Assembly: GCA_035454085.1 (NCBI GenBank)
Contig: DAOTEJ010000005.1
Location: 1-64,000 of the forward strand
Direction of reading: 5' to 3'
Origin: DAOTEJ01 sp035454085
GTDB lineage: Bacteria > Pseudomonadota > Gammaproteobacteria > Burkholderiales > Burkholderiaceae_F
Length of the DNA: 64,000 nt
Shown here: piece by piece, positions 27,181 through 34,758 of the stretch
How positions within the stretch are numbered: the first letter of the stretch is position 1
How the letters are laid out: every line of letters starts with the position of its first letter
Notes under the pieces: model-generated
What the model was told of the DNA's origin: nothing
The model's database searches: none
The model's input: only the letters and a program-made list of their open reading frames with translations
Position numbers and translations under genes: made by a program

Positions 27181-28080
27181 TCAGCGCGTGGGCAGGTAGC
27201 GCATGGGGTCGACCGGCGTGCCCTGGCGGCGCAGTTCGAAGTGCAGCTTGGTGCGATCGGTTCCCGACTTGCCCATCTCCGCCACCCGCTGGCCGCGCTT
27301 GACGCTCTGGCCCTGCTTGACCAGCACGCTGCGGTTGTGCGCGTACACGGTGATGAAGTCGTCGGGGTGCTTGATGATCACGAGATTGCCGTACTGGGGC
27401 AGCGAGGCGCCCACATAGAACACCTCGCCGTCGGCGGCGGCGAGCACAGGATCGCCGTCCTTGCCGCCGATGTCGACCCCTTTGTTACGGCCGTCACCAA
27501 AGCCCTCGAGGATCGGCCCCTTGGCGGGCCAGGCAAGAGCAATGCTGGCGTCGGCGCGCGCCGGCTCCGCGGGCTTGGCGGGCTCGATCGGCTTGGCCGC
27601 GTCGGCGGGCCTGGCGGGCTCGGCCGGCTTGGCGGGCTCCGCACGCACCGCGCCGGCCCCGGACGCAGGTGTATCGAGCGGGCGGGCCTCGACGCTGCCC
27701 GTCGGGCTCACGGGCGCCGTACTGGCCACCGCGCCACCGGCAGTTGCCTGCGTTGCTACTTCCGAGCCCGGGGGCGGCCCCAGGCGCAGCACCTGCCCCA
27801 CCTCGATCACGTTGGGATTGGGCAGCGCGTTCCAGCGCACCAGATCCGCCACGCTCACGCCCTGGCTCGTGGCGATGGTGCGCAGCGTGTCGCCGCGCTG
27901 CACGGTGTAGGTGCGCGCGGCATCGCGTCCGGCAGTGGGCGCCGCAGCGGTGGGCGCCGGGGCGGCCGGGGCGGTGCGCGTCGCACCGCCGGAGCGGTCG
28001 ACGATCGGCGCCGGGCTACGCGAGGCACACGCGGCGAGGCCCAACCCGAACAGACACAGGACGATGGTGCTTGACTTCAT
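27181..28080 (-). CDS. nlpD: NlpD-type LysM/M23 lipoprotein, amidase activator
   Basis: This 299-residue lipoprotein has lipobox Cys18 (GLAAC). A LysM domain (residues about 57-101, YTVQRGDTLRTIATSQGVS), a repetitive Pro/Ala/Lys/Glu linker and a LytM/M23 domain (about 205-297) follow. The zinc-binding motif is degenerate. KGVDIGGKDG replaces the HxxxD motif, while YAHN and KLHFE remain, as in E. coli NlpD. It therefore probably activates a cell-separation amidase (AmiC type) rather than cutting peptidoglycan itself. GGAG lies nine bases before the ATG. It is in the surE-pcm-nlpD-rpoS operon. Confidence 0.92.
   Translation of the reverse strand: MKSSTIVLCLFGLGLAACASRSPAPIVDRSGGATRTAPAAPAPTAAAPTAGRDAARTYTVQRGDTLRTIATSQGVSVADLVRWNALPNPNVIEVGQVLRLGPPPGSEVATQATAGGAVASTAPVSPTGSVEARPLDTPASGAGAVRAEPAKPAEPARPADAAKPIEPAKPAEPARADASIALAWPAKGPILEGFGDGRNKGVDIGGKDGDPVLAAADGEVFYVGASLPQYGNLVIIKHPDDFITVYAHNRSVLVKQGQSVKRGQRVAEMGKSGTDRTKLHFELRRQGTPVDPMRYLPTR
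27560..27645 (-). repeat. Imperfect repeats coding the NlpD linker
   Basis: This stretch holds degenerate short repeats of the type GGCGGGCTCGGCCGGCTTGG. They encode AKPAEPA / ARPADAA / AKPIEPA units between the LysM and LytM domains. Such linkers vary in length among strains; recombination slippage is plausible. Confidence 0.6.
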
Positions 28081-28123
28081 CTCGACGATCTCCGCTGCGG
28101 CGCCTGCGAGGCTGCCTGCTGAT

Positions 28124-28819
28124 TCATTGCACGCCGCCCCGCAGAGGCACGAAGCGTACGGCCTCGACCTTGCGCCGCTCGACGCGCCCCTCGCTGTCCT
28201 TGCTGATCACCTCGAGCGACTGTTCGGTGCTGCCCACCGGGGCGACGATGCGCCCGCCGGCAGCGAGCTGCTCGATCCATGGGGCCGGCACCGCGTCGCC
28301 CGCCGCGGCCGAGGCGATCGCCGCATAGGGCGCTGCCGCCGGCACGCCCAGCGAGCCGTCGCCGCAGACCAGCCGCAGGTTGGGCAGTCGCAGCTCGCGC
28401 AGGTTGGCGCGGGCGCGCTCGTGCAAAGCGCGAATGCGCTCGACCGACACCACTTCCTTGAAGAGCTGGGCCAGCACCGCGGCCGCGTAGCCGCACCCCG
28501 TGCCGATTTCCAGCACGCGGGCGCTGCGCGGGTCGGCCACGCCCTCGAGCATGAGTTCGGCGGTGCGCGCCACCGTGTAGGGCTGCGAGATGGTCTGGCC
28601 AAAACCGATGGGCAGGGCGGTGTGCTCGTAGGCGCGCGAGGCCAGGGCCTCGTCGACGAACAGGTGGCGCGGCACGCTGCGCATCGCCTCGAGCACGCGG
28701 AAGTCGCGGATGCCCAGTTCCGCGAGGCGGTCGGCCATGCGGCTGCGCACGCGCTCCGAGCCCAGGCCACCGTGCCCGGGGGCGCCGCGCTCGTTCACCG
28801 TGGGCTTGCGTCCAGCCAT
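28124..28819 (-). CDS. pcm: Protein-L-isoaspartate O-methyltransferase
   Basis: This 231-residue repair enzyme methylates abnormal L-isoaspartyl residues. The core shows VPRHLFVDEALASRAYEHTALPIG, split as VPRHLFVDEAL and YEHTALPIGFGQTISQPYTV. The SAM motif VLEIGTGCGYAAAVLAQL and a C-terminal FVPLRGG are present. The ATG at 28819 lies seven bases after GAGG and overlaps the end of surE by 25 bases. The 20-residue Arg/Gly-rich leader before RVRSRMADRLAELGIRD is longer than in E. coli Pcm (208). The partnership with surE, nlpD and rpoS is the classical stationary-phase cluster. Confidence 0.94.
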   Translation of the reverse strand: MAGRKPTVNERGAPGHGGLGSERVRSRMADRLAELGIRDFRVLEAMRSVPRHLFVDEALASRAYEHTALPIGFGQTISQPYTVARTAELMLEGVADPRSARVLEIGTGCGYAAAVLAQLFKEVVSVERIRALHERARANLRELRLPNLRLVCGDGSLGVPAAAPYAAIASAAAGDAVPAPWIEQLAAGGRIVAPVGSTEQSLEVISKDSEGRVERRKVEAVRFVPLRGGVQ

Positions 28820-29547
28820 GACTGAACCTCGGCCAGGCGGCCGGTGTGCGTGAGGTCGATCTGCAGCGGCGTGATCGAGGTGTAGCCGGCCGCCGTGGCG
28901 TGAAAGTCCGTGCCCGGGCCGGCCTCGCGAGCGCCGCCGGCCGGGCCGATCCAGTAGATCGGGTCGCCGCGCGGGTTGGTCGCGCGGATCACCGGCTCGG
29001 AGGCATGACGGCGGCCCAGGCGGGCGGTGAGCGGGCCGCGCTGCGCCTCGAGCGGCAGGTTGGGGATGTTCACGTTGAGCAGCACCGGGCCAGGCAGCGG
29101 CTGATCGAGGAAGCGGCGCACGACCTGCTCGGCGATCACCGCCGCCGCGTCGAGGTGGGCCCAGCCCTTGTCCACCTGCGAGAAGGCGATCGCCGGGATG
29201 CCGAAGAGGTAGCCCTCCGTCGCCGCCGCCACGGTGCCCGAGTAGAGCGTGTCGTCGCCCATGTTCTGGCCGTTGTTGATCCCCGAGACCACGAGGTCGG
29301 GCCGCTCGTCGAGCAGGCCGGTGAGGGCCACGTGCACGCAGTCGCTGGGCGTGCCGTTGACGAACCAGGTGCGCTCGTCGACGCGGCTCACCGACAGCGG
29401 GCGCGAGAGCGTGAGCGAGTTGCTCGCACCGCTGTGGTTCTGCTCGGGCGCGATCACCGTCACCTCGCCCAGGCGGCTCATGGCGCGCGCCAGGGCGATG
29501 ATGCCGGGAGCGAGATAGCCGTCGTCGTTGGAAACCAGGATTCGCAT
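28795..29547 (-). CDS. surE: 5'/3'-nucleotidase SurE
   Basis: This 250-residue metal-dependent phosphatase dephosphorylates nucleoside monophosphates and exopolyphosphate. The N-terminus MRILVSNDDGYLAPGI carries the two metal-binding Asp residues. NHSGASNSLTL, VNGTPSDCVHVAL and LVVSGINNGQNMGDDTLYSG complete the active site. The ATG at 29547 is fixed by homology. No Shine-Dalgarno sequence is visible. The coding region starts only six bases after the T tract of the tRNA-Pro terminator, so how the gene is transcribed is unclear. Confidence 0.96.
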   Translation of the reverse strand: MRILVSNDDGYLAPGIIALARAMSRLGEVTVIAPEQNHSGASNSLTLSRPLSVSRVDERTWFVNGTPSDCVHVALTGLLDERPDLVVSGINNGQNMGDDTLYSGTVAAATEGYLFGIPAIAFSQVDKGWAHLDAAAVIAEQVVRRFLDQPLPGPVLLNVNIPNLPLEAQRGPLTARLGRRHASEPVIRATNPRGDPIYWIGPAGGAREAGPGTDFHATAAGYTSITPLQIDLTHTGRLAEVQSWLDASPR

Positions 29548-29552
29548 CGAAA

Positions 29553-29594
29553 GTCGAAAAGAAAAGGCCGTTCGCGCTGGGCACGAACGGCCTT
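29553..29594 (-). terminator. Intrinsic terminator of tRNA-Pro
   Basis: A perfect 11-bp stem, CGAACGGCCTT/AAGGCCGTTCG (arms 29584-29594 and 29564-29574), has a 9-base loop. On the minus strand it is followed by the T-rich run TTTTCTTTTC. It lies between tRNA-Pro and surE and ends six bases before the surE ATG. Confidence 0.88.
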
Positions 29595-29603
29595 CCTGGA
29601 TGA

Positions 29604-29682
<79 letters not shown>

Positions 29683-29689
29683 GGCACGA

Positions 29690-29695
29690 AGTATA
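29690..29695 (-). promoter_or_regulatory. -10 element for tRNA-Pro
   Basis: TATACT (29695-29690) matches five of six -10 consensus bases and lies ten bases upstream of the mature tRNA 5' end. A -35 box would fall inside the end of the merR-like gene, and none matches well there. The tRNA may also be served by read-through from the upstream operon. Confidence 0.5.
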
Positions 29696-29704
29696 GCGGA
29701 GTTT

Positions 29705-30115
29705 TCAGTCGCGCCCGAGCAACTCGCGGATTTCCTTGAGCCTGCGGATGATCTCGGCGCGTTCCTCGCCCGAGGCGGGCGCAGCGGGCGCGGGGGCCTC
29801 GATCGGAGCCGCGGACACCGCCGGCGCGGCGCGTCCGCGAGGACGCGCCGTCTCCTCGAGCCGGTTGCGCGCACCGCTGATGGTGAAGCCCTCCTCGTAG
29901 AGCAGTTCGCGGATACGGCGAACGAGGAGCACTTCGTGGTGCTGGTAGTAGCGGCGATTGCCGCTGCGCTTGACGGGACGAAGCTGGGTGAACTCCTGCT
30001 CCCAATAGCGCAGGACGTGCGGCTTCACGCCGCACAGGTCGCTGACTTCACCGATCGTGAAGTAGCGCTTCGCTGGAATCGGAGGCAGGACGGCCGCCGG
30101 CTCGGCACGCTGCAT
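29705..30115 (-). CDS. MerR-family transcriptional regulator
   Basis: This 136-residue protein has an N-terminal winged HTH of the MerR type: KRYFTIGEVSDLCGVKPHVL, then RYWEQEFTQLRPVKRSGNRR and YYQHHEVLLVRRIRELL. A Pro/Ala-rich linker and a short C-terminal helix (EIIRRLKEIRELLG) follow in place of an effector-binding domain. No metal-binding Cys residues are present, so the ligand is unknown. It follows ihfA by 23 bases; the pheT-ihfA-merR arrangement is common in proteobacteria. Confidence 0.9.
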   Translation of the reverse strand: MQRAEPAAVLPPIPAKRYFTIGEVSDLCGVKPHVLRYWEQEFTQLRPVKRSGNRRYYQHHEVLLVRRIRELLYEEGFTISGARNRLEETARPRGRAAPAVSAAPIEAPAPAAPASGEERAEIIRRLKEIRELLGRD

Positions 30116-30138
30116 GGTTCCGGCCCGAGGCTAGGCGC

Positions 30139-30519
30139 TCAGTGTTCGCCGCGGCTCGCGGCCACGGCGGACTTGAGCTTCTGGCTGGCGTGAAAGGTCA
30201 CCACGCGGCGCGCGGTGATCGCGATTTCCTGCCCGGTCTTGGGGTTGCGCCCGGGGCGCTGCGGCTTGTCGCGCAACTGGAAGTTGCCGAAGCCCGAGAG
30301 CTTGACCGTGGCGCCGCGTTCGAGCGCCTGGCGGATTTCGTCGAAGAAGCCGTCGACCATGTCCTTGGCTTCGCGCTTGTTCAGACCGAGGCGGTCGAAC
30401 AGGGCATCGGCCAGGTCGGCCTTGGTCAAGGTGCGCGCGTCGCGCGCCTCGGCCGCGGCTTCGGCCGGTGCGGGCGGTAGGGCAGGACTCATGGCGGGAT
30501 CCACAGGCATATCGTTCAC
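30139..30519 (-). CDS. ihfA: Integration host factor subunit alpha
   Basis: This 126-residue DNA-bending protein partners with IHF beta. The HU/IHF fold begins at TLTKADLADALFDRLGLNKR. The DNA-intercalating arm reads RNPKTGQEIAITARRVVTF. An extra Pro/Ala/Glu-rich N-terminal tail of about 29 residues is absent from E. coli IhfA (99 residues). The annotated start is GTG at 30517-30519 in a GTGA overlap with the pheT stop. An ATG three codons on (30510) is an alternative. HU-like subunits are excluded by the pheT-linked position. Confidence 0.93.
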   Translation of the reverse strand: MNDMPVDPAMSPALPPAPAEAAAEARDARTLTKADLADALFDRLGLNKREAKDMVDGFFDEIRQALERGATVKLSGFGNFQLRDKPQRPGRNPKTGQEIAITARRVVTFHASQKLKSAVAASRGEH

Positions 30520-32960
30520 TGGCGCAGTCGTGCGCCCTGGGTTTCGAGCGCGGCCACGATGGCCGCCATGGCCGCATCGGCATCGGCATCCGCGAGCGCA
30601 CGGGAAGGGTCCTGCAGGCGCACCGTGAAGGCGAGGCTCTTTTCCTTTTCGGACAAGAGCTTAGCGCCCTCCTTCAGGCCCGCTGCGGCATCGTCGCGCG
30701 GTCGGTAGAGGTCGAACAAGCGGAACTCCCGCAAACAGGTGAGACGGCCATCCGACGCGGCGGCGGCGTGCACCGCGTCGAGCAGGGCCTGCACCGGGAC
30801 GGACTCGGCGACCGTGACGGACACATCGCGCAGCAGAGCCTGGAACTTCGGCACCTCGCGATAGCGCGGCAGCCCCACCGCCAGCAGCGGCTCGAGCTCG
30901 AGTTCGAAGCACACGGCGGCCTTGGGCAACTCGTAGCGCTGTTGCAGGCGGGGATGGAGTTCGCCGATCCAGCCCACCGATCGTCCGTCGATCACGACGC
31001 GTGCCGAGCGTCCCGGATGCAGCGCGGGATGCTCGGCCGGCTCGAAGCGGGCCACCAGCGGCAACAGCACGCGCTCGAGTTCCCCCTTGAGATCGAAGAA
31101 GTCCACATCGCGCGGCGCAATGCCCCACTGCGGCTCGGCCACCGGGCCATAGGCCAGGGCCGCCACGTGCATGGGCTGGCGCACGCCCGCCACCGCCAGC
31201 GGCCCGGCCGCGGCGGCGGCATCGCGCATGAACACGCGGCCCACTTCGAACACGCGCACGCGCGCCGCCTTGCGGTTGAGGTTGTAGCGCAGGATGTCGG
31301 TGAGGCCGCCCAGCAGCTGGCTGCGCATCACCGCCAGCTGGCTGGCGATGGGATTCACCACCTCGATCGGAGCGGCATTGGCCGCGAAGTCCTGCTCCCA
31401 CTCACGCGGCACGAAGGAAAAATTGATCAGCTCCTGATAGCCCTGGGCGGCAAGCGCGCGCCGCACGGCGTGTGCGCTGCGCTCGCCCTCGGGTCGGGCG
31501 CGCATCTGCGCCGCGGCGCGCGGTGCATGCGCGGGCAGGGACTCGTAGCCCACCAGACGCGCCACCTCCTCGATCAGGTCTTCCTCGATCGCGATGTCGA
31601 AGCGGTAGCTTGGCGCCGTCACGAGGAAGGCGTCGGCACCTTGCGTGTAGACGAAGCCCAGGCGGTCGAAGACGCGGGCCATCTGTTCGTCGGTGATCGG
31701 CGCGCCGATCACGCGGCGCGCACGCTCGGTGCGCATGCGCACGGGGTCTCGCGCGGGCAGGCGCAGCAACTGATCGCCCACTGGGCCGACCTGGGTGGCG
31801 GGCGTGCCGCAGATCTGCAGGATCAGCCGGGTGATGTATTCGAGATGCTCGTCGGTGGTGGCGTAGTCCACGCCGCGCTCGAAGCGGTGCCCGGCGTCGG
31901 TGGCAAAGCCGTAGCGGCGGCTGCGGCCCTGGATGGCCTCGGGCCACCAGAATGCCGCCTCGACGAAGATGTTGCGCGTATCCAGGCTCACGGCCGTGGC
32001 GTCGCCCCCCATGACGCCGGCCAGCGCCTCGACGCCCGCCTCGTCGGCGATCACGCCGACTTCGCCATCGACCTCGACGGTCTGCCCATTGAGCAGCGTC
32101 ACGGTCTCGCCCGCCCGGCCCCAGCGCACGGTCAGCCCGCCCCGCACCTTGTCGAGGTCGAACACGTGAGAGGGCCGGCCAAGCTCGAGCATCACGTAGT
32201 TCGAGATGTCGACCAGCGCCGAGATCGAGCGTTGCCCGCTGCGCTCCAGGCGCTGGCGCATCCAGTCCGGCGTGGCCGCCCGCGCGTCCACGCCACGGAT
32301 CACGCGTCCCGAGAAACGTCCGCAGAGGTCCTCGGCCTCGACCCGCACCGGCAGGCGCTCGTCGGTCGTGGGCGCTACCGGCGCGAAGGTCGGCAACACC
32401 AATGGTGCGCCAGTGATTGCGTGCAGGTCGCGCGCCACGCCCACCACCGAGAGCGCGTCGCCGCGATTGGGCGTGAGCTTGATGGTGAGCTTGCAGTCAT
32501 CCAGGGCCAGCGCCTGGCGCAGGTCCTGGCCCACGGCAAGGTCCCCGGGCAGGGGCAGCAGACCGGCGTGCTCGTCCGAGAGCCCCAGTTCGCGCGCCGA
32601 GCACAGCATGCCCTGCGACTCGACACCACGCATGGTCGTGGCCTTGATCCGCAGGCCTCCGGGAAGTTCGGCCCCCGGCAGCGCGCAGGGCACGACCAGG
32701 CCGGCCGCGGCATTCGGGGCGCCGCAGACGATCACGAGTTCCTCACCCGTGCCTGCGTCCACGCGACAGACCCGCAGCTTGTCAGCGTTGGGGTGCTTGT
32801 CGGCGCTCAGGATGCGGGCGACCACGATGCCGCTGAAGGGCGGCGCGACGGGCTCGACCGCCTCGACCTCGAGGCCGCCCATGGTCAAGGCCTCGGCGAG
32901 CGCCTCGCTGGCAAGCGCCGGGTTGCAGTAGTGGCGCAGCCACTGCTCGGAAAATTGCAT
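30516..32960 (-). CDS. pheT: Phenylalanyl-tRNA synthetase beta subunit
   Basis: This 814-residue beta chain of the alpha2-beta2 enzyme starts MQFSEQWLRHYCNPAL. A tRNA-binding EMAP-like domain follows (VVARILSADKHPNADKLRVC, residues about 45-150). The B3/B4 editing domain comes next, then the B5 domain (RARRVIGAPITDEQMARVF) and a C-terminal ferredoxin-like anticodon-binding domain (PRYREVPKFQALLRDVSVTV). The length is close to E. coli PheT (795). It starts 19 bases after pheS. Confidence 0.97.
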   Translation of the reverse strand: MQFSEQWLRHYCNPALASEALAEALTMGGLEVEAVEPVAPPFSGIVVARILSADKHPNADKLRVCRVDAGTGEELVIVCGAPNAAAGLVVPCALPGAELPGGLRIKATTMRGVESQGMLCSARELGLSDEHAGLLPLPGDLAVGQDLRQALALDDCKLTIKLTPNRGDALSVVGVARDLHAITGAPLVLPTFAPVAPTTDERLPVRVEAEDLCGRFSGRVIRGVDARAATPDWMRQRLERSGQRSISALVDISNYVMLELGRPSHVFDLDKVRGGLTVRWGRAGETVTLLNGQTVEVDGEVGVIADEAGVEALAGVMGGDATAVSLDTRNIFVEAAFWWPEAIQGRSRRYGFATDAGHRFERGVDYATTDEHLEYITRLILQICGTPATQVGPVGDQLLRLPARDPVRMRTERARRVIGAPITDEQMARVFDRLGFVYTQGADAFLVTAPSYRFDIAIEEDLIEEVARLVGYESLPAHAPRAAAQMRARPEGERSAHAVRRALAAQGYQELINFSFVPREWEQDFAANAAPIEVVNPIASQLAVMRSQLLGGLTDILRYNLNRKAARVRVFEVGRVFMRDAAAAAGPLAVAGVRQPMHVAALAYGPVAEPQWGIAPRDVDFFDLKGELERVLLPLVARFEPAEHPALHPGRSARVVIDGRSVGWIGELHPRLQQRYELPKAAVCFELELEPLLAVGLPRYREVPKFQALLRDVSVTVAESVPVQALLDAVHAAAASDGRLTCLREFRLFDLYRPRDDAAAGLKEGAKLLSEKEKSLAFTVRLQDPSRALADADADAAMAAIVAALETQGARLRQ

Positions 32961-32979
32961 CTTGTGACTCGCGCGGGTG

Positions 32980-33996
32980 TCAGTTGAACTGGCTCAGGAA
33001 GCGCAGGTCGCCTTCGAAGAACAGGCGCAGGTCGTCGACCCCGTAGCGCAGCATCGCCAGCCGTTCGAGGCCGGAGCCGAAGGCAAAGCCGATGTAGCGC
33101 TCCGGGTCCAGCCCGAAGTTGCGCACCACGTCGGGATGCACCTGCCCTGCCCCGCTGATCTCGAGCCACTTGCCCTTGTCGGGGCCGCTCGTGAACATCA
33201 TGTCGATCTCGGCCGAGGGCTCGGTGAAGGGGAAGTAGCTGGGACGGAAGCGCGCGACCAGATCGTCGGTCTCGAAGAAGCGGCGCAGGAAGTCGGTGTA
33301 GACCGCCTTGAGGTCGGCAAAGCTCACGTCCTCGCCGATCCACAGACCCTCGACCTGGTGAAACATGGGCGAGTGGGTGGCGTCGGAGTCGACCCGGTAG
33401 GTGCGCCCCGGAGCGATCACCTTGATCGGCGGGGTGTGGCTGCGCGCGTAGCGCACCTGCATGGGGCTGGTGTGGGTGCGCAGCACCAGCAGCTTGCCCT
33501 CCTCATCGCGCTGGTCGACGTAGAAGGTGTCCTGCATGGAACGCGCCGGATGGTTCGGCGGGTTGTTCAGCGCGGTGAAGTTGAACCAGTCGGTCTCGAT
33601 CTCGGGGCCGTCGGCCACGTCGAATCCGATCGAGGCAAAGATCTCCTCGACGCGCAGCCAGGTGCGCATCACCGGGTGCAGGCCGCCGGCGCCCGGGTTG
33701 CGCCCCGGCAGGCTCACGTCGATGGCCTCGGCCGCGAGGCGCGTTTGCAGTTCCGCCTCGGCCAGCGCCGCGCGTCGCTCGGCCAGCAGGCCCTCGATCG
33801 CCTGCTTGGCGGCGTTGATCGCCGCGCCCTGGGTTCGCTTCTCGTCTGGCGCGAGGCTGGCGAGCGCCTTCATGCGTTCGGTGATCGCACCGGACTTGCC
33901 AAGGAAGCGCGCCTTCTCGTTTTCGAGCGCGGCGGGCTGGGTGGCGGCGGCGAAGGCGGCGCGCGCCGTGGCGATCAGCTGGTTGAGGTCGTCCAT
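32980..33996 (-). CDS. pheS: Phenylalanyl-tRNA synthetase alpha subunit
   Basis: This 338-residue catalytic chain has an N-terminal coiled coil (LNQLIATARAAFAAATQPA). The class II core follows: motif 2-type FHQVEGLWIGEDVSFADLK and motif 3 GFAFGSGLERLAMLRYGV. The segment ISGAGQVHPDV helps form the phenylalanine pocket. The ATG at 33996 is fixed by homology (E. coli PheS 327). The start codon lies only eight bases beyond the T tract of a terminator-like hairpin, which may attenuate pheST. Confidence 0.97.
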   Translation of the reverse strand: MDDLNQLIATARAAFAAATQPAALENEKARFLGKSGAITERMKALASLAPDEKRTQGAAINAAKQAIEGLLAERRAALAEAELQTRLAAEAIDVSLPGRNPGAGGLHPVMRTWLRVEEIFASIGFDVADGPEIETDWFNFTALNNPPNHPARSMQDTFYVDQRDEEGKLLVLRTHTSPMQVRYARSHTPPIKVIAPGRTYRVDSDATHSPMFHQVEGLWIGEDVSFADLKAVYTDFLRRFFETDDLVARFRPSYFPFTEPSAEIDMMFTSGPDKGKWLEISGAGQVHPDVVRNFGLDPERYIGFAFGSGLERLAMLRYGVDDLRLFFEGDLRFLSQFN

Positions 33997-34003
33997 CGTC
34001 GGC

Positions 34004-34037
34004 GGAAAGGAAAAGGCCTGGTCTTGCGGCCAGGCCT
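34004..34037 (-). terminator. Terminator or attenuator between rplT and pheS
   Basis: A perfect 8-bp stem AGGCCTGG/CCAGGCCT (arms 34030-34037 and 34014-34021) with an 8-base loop is followed on the minus strand by TTTTCCTTTCC. It lies within the rplT-pheS gap and ends eight bases before the pheS ATG. It could end the infC-rpmI-rplT transcript or limit read-through into pheST. Confidence 0.75.
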
Positions 34038-34076
34038 CTTGCTGTATTGAAGGCGCGCCACACGGGCGCGCCTGGA

Positions 34077-34436
34077 TCAGGCGGCGAGGCTGGCCTTGAC
34101 CTTGTCGACGATCGCCGCAAAGCCGGGCTTGTCGAGCACGGCCATGTCGGCGAGCACCTTGCGGTCGAGTTCGATCGCGGACTTCTTGAGCCCGTTCATG
34201 AACCGGCTGTAGGTCAACCCGTGCGAACGCACACCGGCGTTGATGCGGGCGATCCACAGGGCGCGGAACACGCGCTTGCGGGCCCGGCGGTCGCGGTAGG
34301 CGTACTGGCCTGCCTTCATGACCGCCTGCTTGGCGACGCGGTAGACGTTGTTGCGGCGCTGCGTGTAGCCCTTGGACAGGGCGAGCACCTTCTTGTGGCG
34401 CGCGCGCGCCGTTACACCACGCTTGACTCGGGGCAT
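34077..34436 (-). CDS. rplT: 50S ribosomal protein L20
   Basis: This 119-residue, very basic protein starts MPRVKRGVTARARHKKVLAL. It contains YRDRRARKRVFRALWIARIN and GLTYSRFMNGLKKSAIELDR, the L20 helical extension and globular domain. It is essential for early 50S assembly. In E. coli L20 also represses its own operon at the rpmI leader. It starts 12 bases after rpmI. The length equals that of E. coli L20 (118). Confidence 0.98.
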   Translation of the reverse strand: MPRVKRGVTARARHKKVLALSKGYTQRRNNVYRVAKQAVMKAGQYAYRDRRARKRVFRALWIARINAGVRSHGLTYSRFMNGLKKSAIELDRKVLADMAVLDKPGFAAIVDKVKASLAA

Positions 34437-34448
34437 CTTCTTTCCTCC

Positions 34449-34646
34449 TTACGCGTAGGGCAGCATGCGGTGGATCGAGGCGCTGTCCGATTCGTGGATC
34501 GTGACCATGCCGCGCAGATGGCGCTTGTTCTTGGTCGTGCGCTTCGTGAGGATGTGCCGCTTGGTCGCGTGACCGCGCTTGATCGATCCGCTGGCGCGGA
34601 CCTTGAACCGCTTTGCAGCGGCCTTCTTCGTCTTCATCTTCGGCAT
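34449..34646 (-). CDS. rpmI: 50S ribosomal protein L35
   Basis: This 65-residue basic protein starts MPKMKTKKAAAKRFKVRASG, the L35 N-terminus, and ends HESDSASIHRMLPYA. The ATG at 34646 is chosen for homology and for AAGGA eight bases upstream. A longer frame starting 69 bases upstream lacks both. It lies between infC and rplT. Confidence 0.98.
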   Translation of the reverse strand: MPKMKTKKAAAKRFKVRASGSIKRGHATKRHILTKRTTKNKRHLRGMVTIHESDSASIHRMLPYA

Positions 34647-34679
34647 GTTCGCCGTCCTTTCTCTCTTTATTGGATGAGG

Positions 34680-34709
34680 CCGGGCGCTCTCGCGAGGCTT
34701 GAAGCCCGG
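34680..34709 (-). promoter_or_regulatory. Structured rpmI-rplT leader
   Basis: The 112-base infC-rpmI gap can fold on the minus strand. CCGGGC (34709-34704) pairs with GCCCGG (34685-34680), and the enclosed bases form a small CTCGCGAG hairpin. In E. coli the equivalent leader binds L20 for feedback repression. Whether this structure does so is inference. Confidence 0.35.
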
Positions 34710-34758
34710 TCTCACTTGTTGCGGCGGCCCTGGGGGCTGCCGTGAAACTGCTTTCAGG

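Noticed and set aside
28077..28127. A 16-codon frame overlapping the pcm stop and nlpD start
   Set aside because: No ribosome site of its own and low-complexity sequence; it only fills the junction between the two genes.
30468..32987. Plus-strand open frame of 839 codons opposite pheT
   Set aside because: Fully antisense to a gene with all expected domains; no domain or signal of its own.
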